Shown here piece after piece: positions 44,072 through 52,712 of a stretch of 64,000 nucleotides of DNA (position 1 is the first letter of the stretch; every line of letters begins with the position of its first letter). The DNA is from Nitrospira sp. (lineage in GTDB: Bacteria > Nitrospirota > Nitrospiria > Nitrospirales > Nitrospiraceae). The stretch is taken from the NCBI GenBank assembly GCA_018242725.1, contig JAFEBI010000021.1:1-64000 (forward strand). The letters are read 5' to 3'. The position numbers and the translations under genes are program-made. The notes below the pieces were generated by a model. The model was given only the letters and a program-made list of their open reading frames with translations. It was not told where the DNA came from and searched no databases.

Positions 44072-44101
44072 ATTTTACTGGACATCGAATGGATGGTGCA
44101 A
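44072..44101 (-). promoter_or_regulatory. Promoter of the small membrane protein gene
   Basis: On the minus strand TTGCAC (44096-44101), 18 bases, TAAAAT (44072-44077), about 40 bases before the start codon. Confidence 0.55.
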
Positions 44102-44150
44102 GAGGCAGCACTAGAGGGGAAGAAAGACACCGAGAAGAAGGAGGAACTCG

Positions 44151-45053
44151 TTAGGGTTGGGGGGTGTTCTTGGCTACGGCCTGAAGTTCCTCGGCGACTT
44201 CCTTGAAGGATGTGGCCACCTTGTCAAAGTGGGAACCCTTCTCTAGAATTTCACGGGCTGCCATACGAATCTGTTCATCATATTGTGCCACCTCGTTCGT
44301 CAATTCTCCGAGCTTCGTGAGAGTGGCCCGATAGGTGTTGACTTCGCGTTCAAGATCACGTGTGGTCGTTTGGGTTGTTTTGAGTTCTGCCACGGAGGCC
44401 TGGAGCTGTTGCGTGAGACGTCCGGCATAGGCCTTACGATCTCGTAGTTCTGCCTCTAGGGTCGCTAACACATCCTCCGTTTCCCGGCGTCGATCCTCTA
44501 AGCTTTTGATCGCGAGGATCCATGCGGAAACTTCTCCCGCTTCGATGACGGGCGAGGGAGGCAGCGGCTGTTCTTTTTCAACGGCCTTCATCGCTAGTTG
44601 CAACCATTCAACAAATTTCAGAATCTCGCTCAGTTTAATGTCGGCGACAGACGACTGCAAGGGCAAAGGTGACGCTTTGTGAGAATGATTGGTCGGTGGC
44701 CGTGATGGGGATTCCTTGCGGATGCTCGATGTGGAGGACTCTGGCAGGGAGCTCCATCGATGATATTCCAGTAAGACCGCGATCGAGTGACGACACATGG
44801 GTTCTTCTGGTACGGAGCAAGAACATGTTGAAAAGAGATGCCCGTCCTTTAGATTGACTTGTTGCTCATAGAGACCGGCGTTGCCTATCACGGTTGATAA
44901 GATCTGAGAATCGCTTGCTTCGGCAATGCGGACCCTCTTTTCCGTCACGTATTGGCAGGCGATGTGATATGCGGCAGCCTCGGAGACTGCTTGGATCATT
45001 TGTGGAGCCAACAGATTGAGTCGCTCAGCACTGCAGGGAATCCTATTCGTCAT
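44151..45053 (-). CDS. SWIM zinc-finger protein with coiled-coil C terminus
   Basis: A 300-residue protein. A SWIM zinc finger CSCSVPEEPMCRH (CxCx7CxH) lies near residues 77-89. A Ser/Pro-rich linker follows, then a helical segment and a coiled coil (about 180-285; EDVLATLEAELRDRKAYAGRLTQQLQ). SWIM fingers bind DNA or proteins; the coiled coil suggests oligomers. The ATG at 45053 follows AAGGA; an earlier ATG at 45086 has none. The pairing of SWIM and coiled coil does not match a family I can name. Confidence 0.8.
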   Translation of the reverse strand: MTNRIPCSAERLNLLAPQMIQAVSEAAAYHIACQYVTEKRVRIAEASDSQILSTVIGNAGLYEQQVNLKDGHLFSTCSCSVPEEPMCRHSIAVLLEYHRWSSLPESSTSSIRKESPSRPPTNHSHKASPLPLQSSVADIKLSEILKFVEWLQLAMKAVEKEQPLPPSPVIEAGEVSAWILAIKSLEDRRRETEDVLATLEAELRDRKAYAGRLTQQLQASVAELKTTQTTTRDLEREVNTYRATLTKLGELTNEVAQYDEQIRMAAREILEKGSHFDKVATSFKEVAEELQAVAKNTPQP

Positions 45054-45187
45054 GGGGTGGGTCCTTGATACTCCTCTGAATGCCATGATGGTGCCAGTTT
45101 GACGACCAATCTGGAGAGTGTCAATTAGTCTTTAGTAGCGTGCCTCCCTTGCCGTAGGGGAGCGGTTGGACAGATGGAGAAATGATA

Positions 45188-46198
45188 CTACTTGCAAGGC
45201 TTGGTAGGGTTTGGTTTTCCCATCGGGGTGAGCCACACATAGTCTGCGATGGATTCTTCCAGGCGTGCGTGTACGTCGTCTGCCTTGTTCGTCTCAAATG
45301 ACATCATGTACACAGTGGTCTGCTTGATGTCCTCTCCTAGTCGTCTGGCTACTCGTTTGGGCACTGGAAGGTTATATTGGATGTGACCACCTCCTGTATA
45401 ACTCACGATGATCCGATGAGCTTCACGGGGGTCTCTGCGAAGTTCTTTCTGCCGAGTGACAAGTGTCTTGGCCATACCCTCGTCGCGAACCATAGATGCC
45501 TCGTACATCGTTCGAAAATGGTCTTCTGTCCCCCCGTGGCACCGTTTCAGTTGATCCATGATTCGCTCGCGATAGGCGAGATCGTCGACGATCTCGTCCT
45601 GTAGGATCCCCCAGGTTGCCCATTCCGGCTCTTGCTTGGCCTGCTCCAGTCCAAGCTGTACAACACGACGAATCAGAGGCTTGGGTGGGTTCATGGCTCG
45701 GACGGATAGATGATGGTCTCGGGCGAAGGTCACTAACGGGGCATAGTCTTCAAATGCGCCGCCCCAATTTTGTTTCCAGCGCACCTCTTCTAAGAACTCG
45801 TTGGTCGTCAGTTTGCCCGCCGAGACATACTCATCGAGCGCTGGTTGGCCGTCCCAGCCGAACATCTCCAGTCCGATCGTGGGCTCCATCCCGTCTGCCA
45901 CCAACTGGTCCAATATTTTGAGTGCGGCTTGAATGTGGAAGGAATTGTGATGCTCCTCCCCTAAATAGATAATCTCCTGCTGTTCAAGAATCTTGAGCCA
46001 GTCCGAAAACGGTATGGTACGCCTGGTTCGAGTCTCTAGGATCTGCCAAGGTTGCCAGTCCATATCGAGGGTGGCCTGAGAGTGCGTGGCATCTTCCGCC
46101 GGAGCGCTGGTTACGCACACGAGCACGGACATGAAGAAAATGAGCATGACCGTCGGCCATATTCGGTGCGCAGGGAGAAAGGTGAGGCGTGCAATCAT
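45188..46198 (-). CDS. ChaN-like haem/iron-uptake-type protein (DUF399)
   Basis: A 336-residue precursor with an N-terminal hydrophobic segment (VMLIFFMSVLVCVTSAPA). The core pattern is IIYLGEEHHNSFHIQAALKIL, GLEMFGWDGQPALDEYVSG-like, then YTGGGHIQYNLPVPKRV near the end; the paired HH and GGGH motifs are typical of the ChaN family. ChaN in Campylobacter binds haem and is a lipoprotein; binding here is family inference. The ATG at 46198 has AGGAG seven bases upstream and is preferred to 46264. Confidence 0.85.
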   Translation of the reverse strand: MIARLTFLPAHRIWPTVMLIFFMSVLVCVTSAPAEDATHSQATLDMDWQPWQILETRTRRTIPFSDWLKILEQQEIIYLGEEHHNSFHIQAALKILDQLVADGMEPTIGLEMFGWDGQPALDEYVSAGKLTTNEFLEEVRWKQNWGGAFEDYAPLVTFARDHHLSVRAMNPPKPLIRRVVQLGLEQAKQEPEWATWGILQDEIVDDLAYRERIMDQLKRCHGGTEDHFRTMYEASMVRDEGMAKTLVTRQKELRRDPREAHRIIVSYTGGGHIQYNLPVPKRVARRLGEDIKQTTVYMMSFETNKADDVHARLEESIADYVWLTPMGKPNPTKPCK

Positions 46199-46241
46199 CA
46201 AAACACTCCTATCATACCGCGTGTGTATGAACAAGCGGACT

Positions 46242-46271
46242 TGACCATGAACTTGAGACCTCACTATCCTG
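46242..46271 (+). promoter_or_regulatory. Candidate promoter upstream of the 438-residue hypothetical gene
   Basis: TTGACC (46242-46247), 18 bases, TATCCT (46266-46271), about 48 bases before the ATG at 46319. Confidence 0.45.
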
Positions 46272-46318
46272 CTGCGTGACCGTTGACGCTCTGACAGGTA
46301 CTGCTGATCCTATTTCTC

Positions 46319-47635
46319 ATGCAATCTGATGAGTTCGCCGAATTTCGCCGTGCCGTGAGTCGTCGTGCGCGCCAAATTCCGGCTCAGTGGGATGGTTCAA
46401 AAAGGCTCGTGGATGACCAGACCCTTTCTTCCACGATTGCTCGGCTCCATGACGCGATCCAGCGGAGAGAGCTTCCGGTAGCGGTCAAACAGGCCCTTCT
46501 GCGGCTCTTTGATCAATCTCTCTCAACACGCCTCCAAGATTATAACGGGGAAGCGCTTAAATTTCTGACAGGACTCCCGCCGGCCAAAGCAATCCGGGCA
46601 TTGTGCGTGTGGTTTGACTTGGTTCCTGCTCCCGGCTCCAAGTGGCCGGCCACACGTATGTCGAGCGAGGTCGTCGAAGGCCAACTGCGTGAGCTGATGA
46701 ATCCATTCGATGTTCTGTCCCATGCTGATGTGGCATCTGTGCTTGACATCGGAGCCGGTGATCTTTCCTTCGCCGAGGAACTGGTTGATCTATATGGTCG
46801 GCACGGTACCCAGGAGAATCGGCCGTTCATCCTCCACTGTCTCGACCGACTCGATCCGCGCTCACGATTAGGTGGTCCGCTTCACGCAGAGCCTGAACGG
46901 CTTCGAAAGCTGCAGCAGCAAGAGGGGCTGTCATTCGCCTTCTTCGGGAATCAAGACATGTTTGATCTTGAAGCCTTGGATGAACGAGGATCTCTTGCTC
47001 CGCGCTATACGATCGTCACCTGCTGGGCGCCTGCCAGTCCCACGTTTGCCTATGAGCCAACCAGACTATCAAGGACGCTGATCACTCAAGACCTTGAGAG
47101 GAACAAGGGGGTGTTCCGACGGACCTTCTATGGGAAGGAGACTGCGCTTGAAGTGCAGCATCATGATCGCGCCCTTCTCTTTCCACCATGGAAATTCGAT
47201 GTGGTAGGCCCCTGTGCGCTGTTGGACCTGCTTGCGCAGCGTGGGGCTGTCGGTGTGCTGGGATCGGTTGATGCGCAAGTGTTCTGGGAACTGCTTGCGC
47301 AGTTGCTTGATGACCCGCGGTATCGACCGCAAGACGCACTATTCAGCTCTCTGACGCTGCCTAACGTCTTCGGTCACCTGTACGAGGTGCTGGGCGGTCT
47401 GAGGGTCGGTGAGTCGATCGATCTTGGTGACCTTGCGCCTCTGAGACAGCCACATTCTCACTCGGAGGCATCTCGTAGTCCGGATGGCCTCACTAGTACA
47501 TTTCGTTATGTCCGGATTAGCCGTGGCGCCACATTCCCAGGAGTGCCTGCCAGCAGTACCGCACGAAAGTTTTCAGCCATGACCGAAGAAGTTCCGCCCT
47601 GGTTGGTCACGCTTGTTCCGGCGTGGGAAAGCTGA
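46319..47635 (+). CDS. Hypothetical protein with methyltransferase-like motif
   Basis: A 438-residue soluble protein. VLDIGAGDLSFAEELV near residues 141-156 resembles motif I of SAM-dependent methyltransferases, and LHCLDRLDPRSR follows where motif II would lie. The N-terminal 110 residues are helical and the C-terminal third matches no family I know. It stands upstream of moxR with its own promoter. A nucleic-acid or small-molecule methyltransferase is possible but not proven. Confidence 0.6.
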   Translation: MQSDEFAEFRRAVSRRARQIPAQWDGSKRLVDDQTLSSTIARLHDAIQRRELPVAVKQALLRLFDQSLSTRLQDYNGEALKFLTGLPPAKAIRALCVWFDLVPAPGSKWPATRMSSEVVEGQLRELMNPFDVLSHADVASVLDIGAGDLSFAEELVDLYGRHGTQENRPFILHCLDRLDPRSRLGGPLHAEPERLRKLQQQEGLSFAFFGNQDMFDLEALDERGSLAPRYTIVTCWAPASPTFAYEPTRLSRTLITQDLERNKGVFRRTFYGKETALEVQHHDRALLFPPWKFDVVGPCALLDLLAQRGAVGVLGSVDAQVFWELLAQLLDDPRYRPQDALFSSLTLPNVFGHLYEVLGGLRVGESIDLGDLAPLRQPHSHSEASRSPDGLTSTFRYVRISRGATFPGVPASSTARKFSAMTEEVPPWLVTLVPAWES

Positions 47636-47765
47636 ATTCAGCATCGGCGTGACGCCACAGACGTGTAAAACACGCGATTGGTTGACCGTCTTCAGACCCT
47701 TTGCTAGACTTCGAACGTGTCTGATCACCACGCATTTCTTCGGTATCTCAGACCTTAATCCCATC

Positions 47766-48707
47766 ATGACTTCTGCGGAGACCATCCGGGCCATTCAGGA
47801 GAACATTGCTCGGGTGATCAAAGGGAAACCCCATGTCATCGAGATGTGCCTTGTCGCGCTGCTCGCTCGCGGGCATCTCCTTCTCGAAGATGTTCCAGGA
47901 GTCGGCAAAACCACGCTGGCCCATAGCCTTGCACGATCGCTGGACTGCTCGTTCAAACGTATTCAGTTCACAAGCGATCTGTTGCCGTCCGACATTGTGG
48001 GCGTGTCGATTTTCAATCGGCAGAAGCAGGCGTTTGAGTTTATTCCCGGGCCCATTTTCGCGAACATTGTCCTGGCGGATGAAATCAATCGCACGACGCC
48101 GAAGACTCAGAGCAGTCTGTTGGAGGCGATGAGCGAGGCACAGATTTCTTTCGATAATAAGACCTATCCGCTCAACCCGCCATTTATGGTCATCGCGACA
48201 CAAAACCCCGCAGAGTATCATGGAACTTTCCCACTCCCCGAGTCACAACTCGATCGGTTCTTGATGAGGTTGCGCATCGGCTATCCAGCACCGGAAGAAG
48301 AGAAAAAAGTTCTTGAACGAGCGTCATCTCTGCATCCAGCGGAAGAGTTGCTCCCACTGTTGACGGCATCGGAAGTGGTCCAGCTTCAGGACCAGGTGGA
48401 CAAGGTCTTTACTGAGGAAAGCTTGACCGAGTATCTCCTGGCCATTGTCCGGAGTACCAGGCAGTCTGAGCTCTTGGCCCTTGGGGTGAGCACAAGGGGA
48501 GCGCTTGCATTGAGTCGCGCTGCAAAAGCATTGGCTCTCGTGCGCGGACGGACCTATTGCCTGCCGGACGATATTAAAGAGCTCGCTCCGATCGTGCTGC
48601 CTCACCGCATCATGGTGGCACGTCAGACTGGTCTTCACCAACGAAGCTTTGATCAAGCCGAACGCATCATCCGCGATTTAGTCGACACGATTCCTGTGCC
48701 GGTCTAG
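47766..48707 (+). CDS. MoxR-family AAA ATPase
   Basis: A 313-residue AAA+ protein with Walker A EDVPGVGKTTLA near residues 39-50, Walker B IVLADEINRTTPKTQSSLLEAM, sensor motif ATQNPAEYHGTFPLPESQLDRF and a helical lid domain. MoxR ATPases act as chaperones that mature metalloenzymes or surface proteins. It is followed by DUF58 and TgpA-type genes, the standard partner set. The ATG at 47766 is preferred to an upstream frame overlapping the previous gene. Confidence 0.95.
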   Translation: MTSAETIRAIQENIARVIKGKPHVIEMCLVALLARGHLLLEDVPGVGKTTLAHSLARSLDCSFKRIQFTSDLLPSDIVGVSIFNRQKQAFEFIPGPIFANIVLADEINRTTPKTQSSLLEAMSEAQISFDNKTYPLNPPFMVIATQNPAEYHGTFPLPESQLDRFLMRLRIGYPAPEEEKKVLERASSLHPAEELLPLLTASEVVQLQDQVDKVFTEESLTEYLLAIVRSTRQSELLALGVSTRGALALSRAAKALALVRGRTYCLPDDIKELAPIVLPHRIMVARQTGLHQRSFDQAERIIRDLVDTIPVPV

Positions 48708-48749
48708 CGCGGTTCTGTCCCTCGGGCGCCCTCACAGAGTTGGTGGGAT

Positions 48750-49871
48750 ATGCCGTTTCAGTTGCCGACGTTCGCCCATCGAGTCTTCCGGTATCGCTCC
48801 ACACGGATCACGTCAGAGGGGCTGCAATTCCTGATCTTCGTGCTGGCGATCGGTATTGCGGCCATCAATACCGGGAATAACCTATTTTATCTGCTCCTGG
48901 CCATGATGTTGAGCTTCATTCTGATATCAGGCATTGCGGCGGAATACTGCTTGCGACGACTTGAAGTCCGACGGCATGTACCGGATCTCCTCTTTATCAA
49001 CACTCCGGTCACCGCTGCGCTCGTAGTCAAAAACCAGAAGTCGCTATTGACCAGCTTTTCGCTGACCCTGAGTGATGTCGGAGACGATCAATCCGTCTCC
49101 CCGAGCATAGAGCTTCACTCCCTTCTCCCAGGAGCCAGTCGAGTGCTCACCTACCAATTGACCCCTACGCATCGCGGGAGATTGCTTTTGAGCGGTGTTC
49201 GAATCAGCACGGAGTTTCCTTTTGGGCTCTTCACGAAACGGGCGTTCTACTCAAGAGAGGACACCGTCGTGGTGTGCCCGGAGATCCAACCGGTTCATGA
49301 ACGTCTTTTGCGTGGTCTCTTCGCTGCAGGGTACGAACAGGCCGTCCATCGGCGGGGGCACGGCAGCGATCTGTATAATCTTCGCCTGTACCAGGCGGGA
49401 GATGATTCCCGGAGTATTCATTGGCCGACGACGGCACGGACCTCTCAACTGACTATTCGAGAAACCGAAGCAGAGGAGCAACGTCGAGCGATCATCTGTG
49501 TCCCAACGAGTATTCCGATGAGTCATGACGTCTCGTTTGAACGTGCAGTTTCGTTAGCTGCGTCGCTGGTTCAGCATTTGACTCACCACAACTACTCCAT
49601 CCAATTGCGCCTAGGATCAGAGCGTTCGTCGTTTGGCCAGGGAGAAGCGCATCGCCTTGACCTCCTCCGTATGCTGGGCCTCTGTCAGCGAATCACTCCC
49701 ACTGCTGACTCGATGAGGCAAGATAACTGGACGGACGCTCATTCCGAGGTTGATGGAGGGGGAACGGTGGTTGTCATACAAGCCTGGTCAGATTCCGAAA
49801 CAGGAGAGACCGAACTCCCTTGGATCCTGATCGATGGGGTACTCATTCCTGGAACAGCCCATGCTGCTTAG
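48750..49871 (+). CDS. DUF58-domain membrane protein
   Basis: A 373-residue protein with two N-terminal transmembrane helices (about 26-65), a beta-rich region and the DUF58 signature LRLYQAGDDSRSIHWPTTARTSQLTIRETE near residues 211-240. DUF58 proteins have a VWA-like fold and work with MoxR ATPases. The end of the gene overlaps the following transglutaminase gene by 11 bases. Confidence 0.92.
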   Translation: MPFQLPTFAHRVFRYRSTRITSEGLQFLIFVLAIGIAAINTGNNLFYLLLAMMLSFILISGIAAEYCLRRLEVRRHVPDLLFINTPVTAALVVKNQKSLLTSFSLTLSDVGDDQSVSPSIELHSLLPGASRVLTYQLTPTHRGRLLLSGVRISTEFPFGLFTKRAFYSREDTVVVCPEIQPVHERLLRGLFAAGYEQAVHRRGHGSDLYNLRLYQAGDDSRSIHWPTTARTSQLTIRETEAEEQRRAIICVPTSIPMSHDVSFERAVSLAASLVQHLTHHNYSIQLRLGSERSSFGQGEAHRLDLLRMLGLCQRITPTADSMRQDNWTDAHSEVDGGGTVVVIQAWSDSETGETELPWILIDGVLIPGTAHAA

Positions 49872-52059
49872 TCAGGCCCTTCATCTGACCTCCATCCTAT
49901 TGGCGTCTGCCTCCTTTATTGGATTGACGCTGGGCGCCGGGTTGCCGGAGTGGCTGGCCGCACTGACAGGCATGACGCTGATCGCAGTGCTCCTACAAAA
50001 CATGGGGATGAAGTCGGTCGATCGATTTACCACGCGAATGCCTGTTTCAGCCATTGGATGGAATCTGATCGTGTTCGGCGGTTTTGTGGGATTTTGGATC
50101 GACCTCTTGTGGGTTTCCGGTGATCTGCTTCCAGCCGGACTACACTTCTTGATGATTCTGATGGTCATCAAGCTCTTCAACCTCCGACTTCGTCGTGACT
50201 ACCTGCATCTCTATGCGATCAGTCTCGTCGCAATGCTCGCCTCAGGATCTCTCATGACGGATCTGTGGTTCTTCCCGATTTTTTCAATCTACCTTCTGGC
50301 CGGAGCCTGGACCCTTCTTCTATTTCAGTTGACCAAGACGTCGGAGGTCGGTGGCGATGTCTGGATGCCTGAGCCTATTCGACATGAGAGGCATGAAGGA
50401 AGTCACCGGGTCTCGCCTCGACTTTTTTGGATAGCGAATGGGCTGGCCTTTGGGGCATTCCTCATAACGGTGGTGATCTTTTTCACCATCCCACGAGTTA
50501 ACGCGGGGATCTACCAGAAGGGGTTTGGGGAAAATCTTCGCATGTCCGGGTTTTCCGACAAGGTGAACCTGGGTGCGATTGGATCAATTAAACGGGATCC
50601 CAGCGTCGTGATGCGAGTCGAGTTGCCCAGGAGTCCGCTGAATGATGCCAGACCGTTCTATATTCGAGGGGTGTCCTTCGATCGGTACGATGGCAAGGTG
50701 TGGACAAATCAACTGAGCTATCGACGGAGTCTCATCGAGGAAAGTCCCGGCACCTTCACGTTTCGAGGAAAACGAGCTTTCTCGCGGGCTCAGCTTGGTG
50801 AGGCGATACAACAGAAAATTCTTCTCGAGCCACTGGATACGCCGGTGTTGTTTGCCGCACCGTTCATCGAAAGCGTGATGGGGATGTTTCCCAGTCTCTT
50901 CTTTGACGCAACTGGTGCGGTTTATCTACCCTTCCCGAGTTCGTCCCGTATTGAATATACCGTCGTGTCTCGTTCGAATGTGCTGGTTTCGGAGGATCTC
51001 GGGTCCGAGTCCGAGCTTTATCCCGAATCGGTGGTCAGGCAGTACTTGCAACTGCCCTTTCAGCCAGATCGCATCAAGACATTGGCGGCAGAAGTGACGC
51101 AGAGGCAACACAACCCATATGAAAAGGCTACCGCGATTCAGGCGTATTTAACTCGCAACTATCGATACAGTCTGGATGCGCCGCTTGCTGAGCAGCAGCA
51201 ACCGTTGGAAGAATTTCTTTTTGCGAGAAAGACTGGGTACTGCGAGCACTACGCCACGGCGATGGTCATTATGCTTCGAACCGTTGGGGTTCCTGCTCGT
51301 CTGGTGACAGGCTTCATGGCCACGGAATGGAACGAATACGGAAATTACTACGTTGTCAGACAGCAGGATGCCCATGCGTGGGTCGAAGTGTATCTGCCGC
51401 ATTCCGGGTGGATCAGGATGGATCCGACTCCCACTGAAGATAATCCAGCGGCCGGAGGTCCGGTATGGAAAGTTCTTGGACCCATCGTGGATAACATCAA
51501 GCTCCAATGGAACCGATTGTTCGTACAGTATAGTGCGGCCGATCAGCTGGCCGTCGTTCGGGAATTAAAAGCCGAAAGTATGTCGGTTCGAAACAAAGCG
51601 CTGGATTCTATGACTGTCCTGTTCAGCGCTTTCATGACGCTCTTGAGTGAGATCGTGAGCCATGACGTGTCTCGGATCAGGATCGGGCTTTTGGGAGAGC
51701 TTCTCGGCTTCGCAGGGATAAGCCTTGCCATCCTTTTCTGGTTACGTAGAAGGCGACCGTGGACAGCCTGGAATCTCTGGAAAAATGACCGCAATGATGA
51801 ATTGGTCATCGTACAATGTTACCGGACCATGCGTAACTACCTGATAAAAAAAGGTCTTTCAAGCTCTACGGCTATCGCACCACTTGAATTGGTCGAGATC
51901 ACTCGATCACGGTGGAGAGATGCCCATTTTTCGGTGGCGTCGATTACAGAGCTCTATTGCCGGACCAGGTTCGGTCATATTCCACTTACCTATGAGGACT
52001 TGAAACGTGCGGAAGACGAACTCCATCACCTCCTGGAACTACAGAAATCCTCTCTGTAA
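49861..52059 (+). CDS. TgpA-type membrane transglutaminase (DUF3488)
   Basis: A 732-residue protein: about six N-terminal transmembrane helices (to residue ~215), then a periplasmic transglutaminase core with catalytic Cys in TGYCEHYATAMVIML (about 461-475), His in DAHAWVEVYLP and Asp in RMDPTP. One more membrane helix near 615-635 precedes a C-terminal DUF4129-like segment. TgpA of Pseudomonas is essential for envelope integrity. The start at 49861 (MLLSQAL) overlaps the DUF58 gene, a typical coupled arrangement. Confidence 0.93.
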   Translation: MLLSQALHLTSILLASASFIGLTLGAGLPEWLAALTGMTLIAVLLQNMGMKSVDRFTTRMPVSAIGWNLIVFGGFVGFWIDLLWVSGDLLPAGLHFLMILMVIKLFNLRLRRDYLHLYAISLVAMLASGSLMTDLWFFPIFSIYLLAGAWTLLLFQLTKTSEVGGDVWMPEPIRHERHEGSHRVSPRLFWIANGLAFGAFLITVVIFFTIPRVNAGIYQKGFGENLRMSGFSDKVNLGAIGSIKRDPSVVMRVELPRSPLNDARPFYIRGVSFDRYDGKVWTNQLSYRRSLIEESPGTFTFRGKRAFSRAQLGEAIQQKILLEPLDTPVLFAAPFIESVMGMFPSLFFDATGAVYLPFPSSSRIEYTVVSRSNVLVSEDLGSESELYPESVVRQYLQLPFQPDRIKTLAAEVTQRQHNPYEKATAIQAYLTRNYRYSLDAPLAEQQQPLEEFLFARKTGYCEHYATAMVIMLRTVGVPARLVTGFMATEWNEYGNYYVVRQQDAHAWVEVYLPHSGWIRMDPTPTEDNPAAGGPVWKVLGPIVDNIKLQWNRLFVQYSAADQLAVVRELKAESMSVRNKALDSMTVLFSAFMTLLSEIVSHDVSRIRIGLLGELLGFAGISLAILFWLRRRRPWTAWNLWKNDRNDELVIVQCYRTMRNYLIKKGLSSSTAIAPLELVEITRSRWRDAHFSVASITELYCRTRFGHIPLTYEDLKRAEDELHHLLELQKSSL

Positions 52060-52145
52060 AAGGCTAAGTCCCACCAGACCAGATCGCAATTCCATCGGCG
52101 GGCAAACACAAAGCTGAAGGTTAGGAGAATCGTCCGGCAAGATGT

Positions 52146-52220
52146 TGGAGCGGGAAAAGGGATTTGAACCCTCGACCCTCGCCTTGGCAAGGCGATGCTC
52201 TACCACTGAGCTATTCCCGC
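52146..52220 (-). tRNA. tRNA-Gly (anticodon GCC)
   Basis: On the minus strand the acceptor GCGGGAA pairs with TTCCCGC. The anticodon stem TCGCC/GGCGA encloses TTGCCAA with GCC. The T arm is GAGGGTTCAAATCCCTT, and the discriminator is T with CCA encoded (52146-52148). Confidence 0.95.
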
Positions 52221-52240
52221 TCGCGAATGATCAGGAGCGG

Positions 52241-52269
52241 AGTGTACTGACCTCTCCGGTGACTGTCAA
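52241..52269 (-). promoter_or_regulatory. Promoter of tRNA-Gly
   Basis: On the minus strand TTGACA (52264-52269), 17 bases, TACACT (52241-52246), about 20 bases before the tRNA start. Confidence 0.75.
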
Positions 52270-52712
52270 GCCACGAATCCTGCGTAATGCTTCAGTGTAA
52301 ATCTGCTTTTATTATTCAATAAATCGTTACGAAAATGTAACGCGATGAAGTCAGACGAAGTAAATCAATAAACAATGCAATTTATCAGTGACTTATTAAA
52401 TTCTTCGCTGACCAATCGTCCTTACGTATCAAAATAACTGGTACGTAGACTACTCACCATAGCTATTCTGCAATGACTGGATATCGTTGTTCAATACATT
52501 CATAAAATATCAATATTATCAGATGCTTAAACAGTATTTTCTTAGTGGAGGCATGCTCGAGTTTCAGTGGTTTGAGTCTTGCTATGAAACTAGTTCGTTC
52601 ATGTGTGGGCATTTTCGAAAACGTGTCCGTGCCGAGTGGCTATTGAAAGAAAAAAGGGTATCGCTAGGAAAAAGCTTCGTTCAAGTTCACATCATGTGAG
52701 GAGGGATTCACA
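52270..52712 (+). promoter_or_regulatory. AT-rich upstream region of nxrA
   Basis: This region is clearly richer in A and T than the surrounding genes and contains an inverted repeat CGTTAC-gaaaat-GTAACG (52325-52342). Candidate -10 elements (TATTAT near 52514) are present, but no clear -35 stands out. A 70-codon frame inside it has no coding character. A GAGGAGG site precedes nxrA. Confidence 0.5.

Noticed and set aside
52487-52699. 70-codon frame in the AT-rich nxrA leader
   Set aside because: No Shine-Dalgarno, odd residue mix, and it lies in a region with regulatory character.
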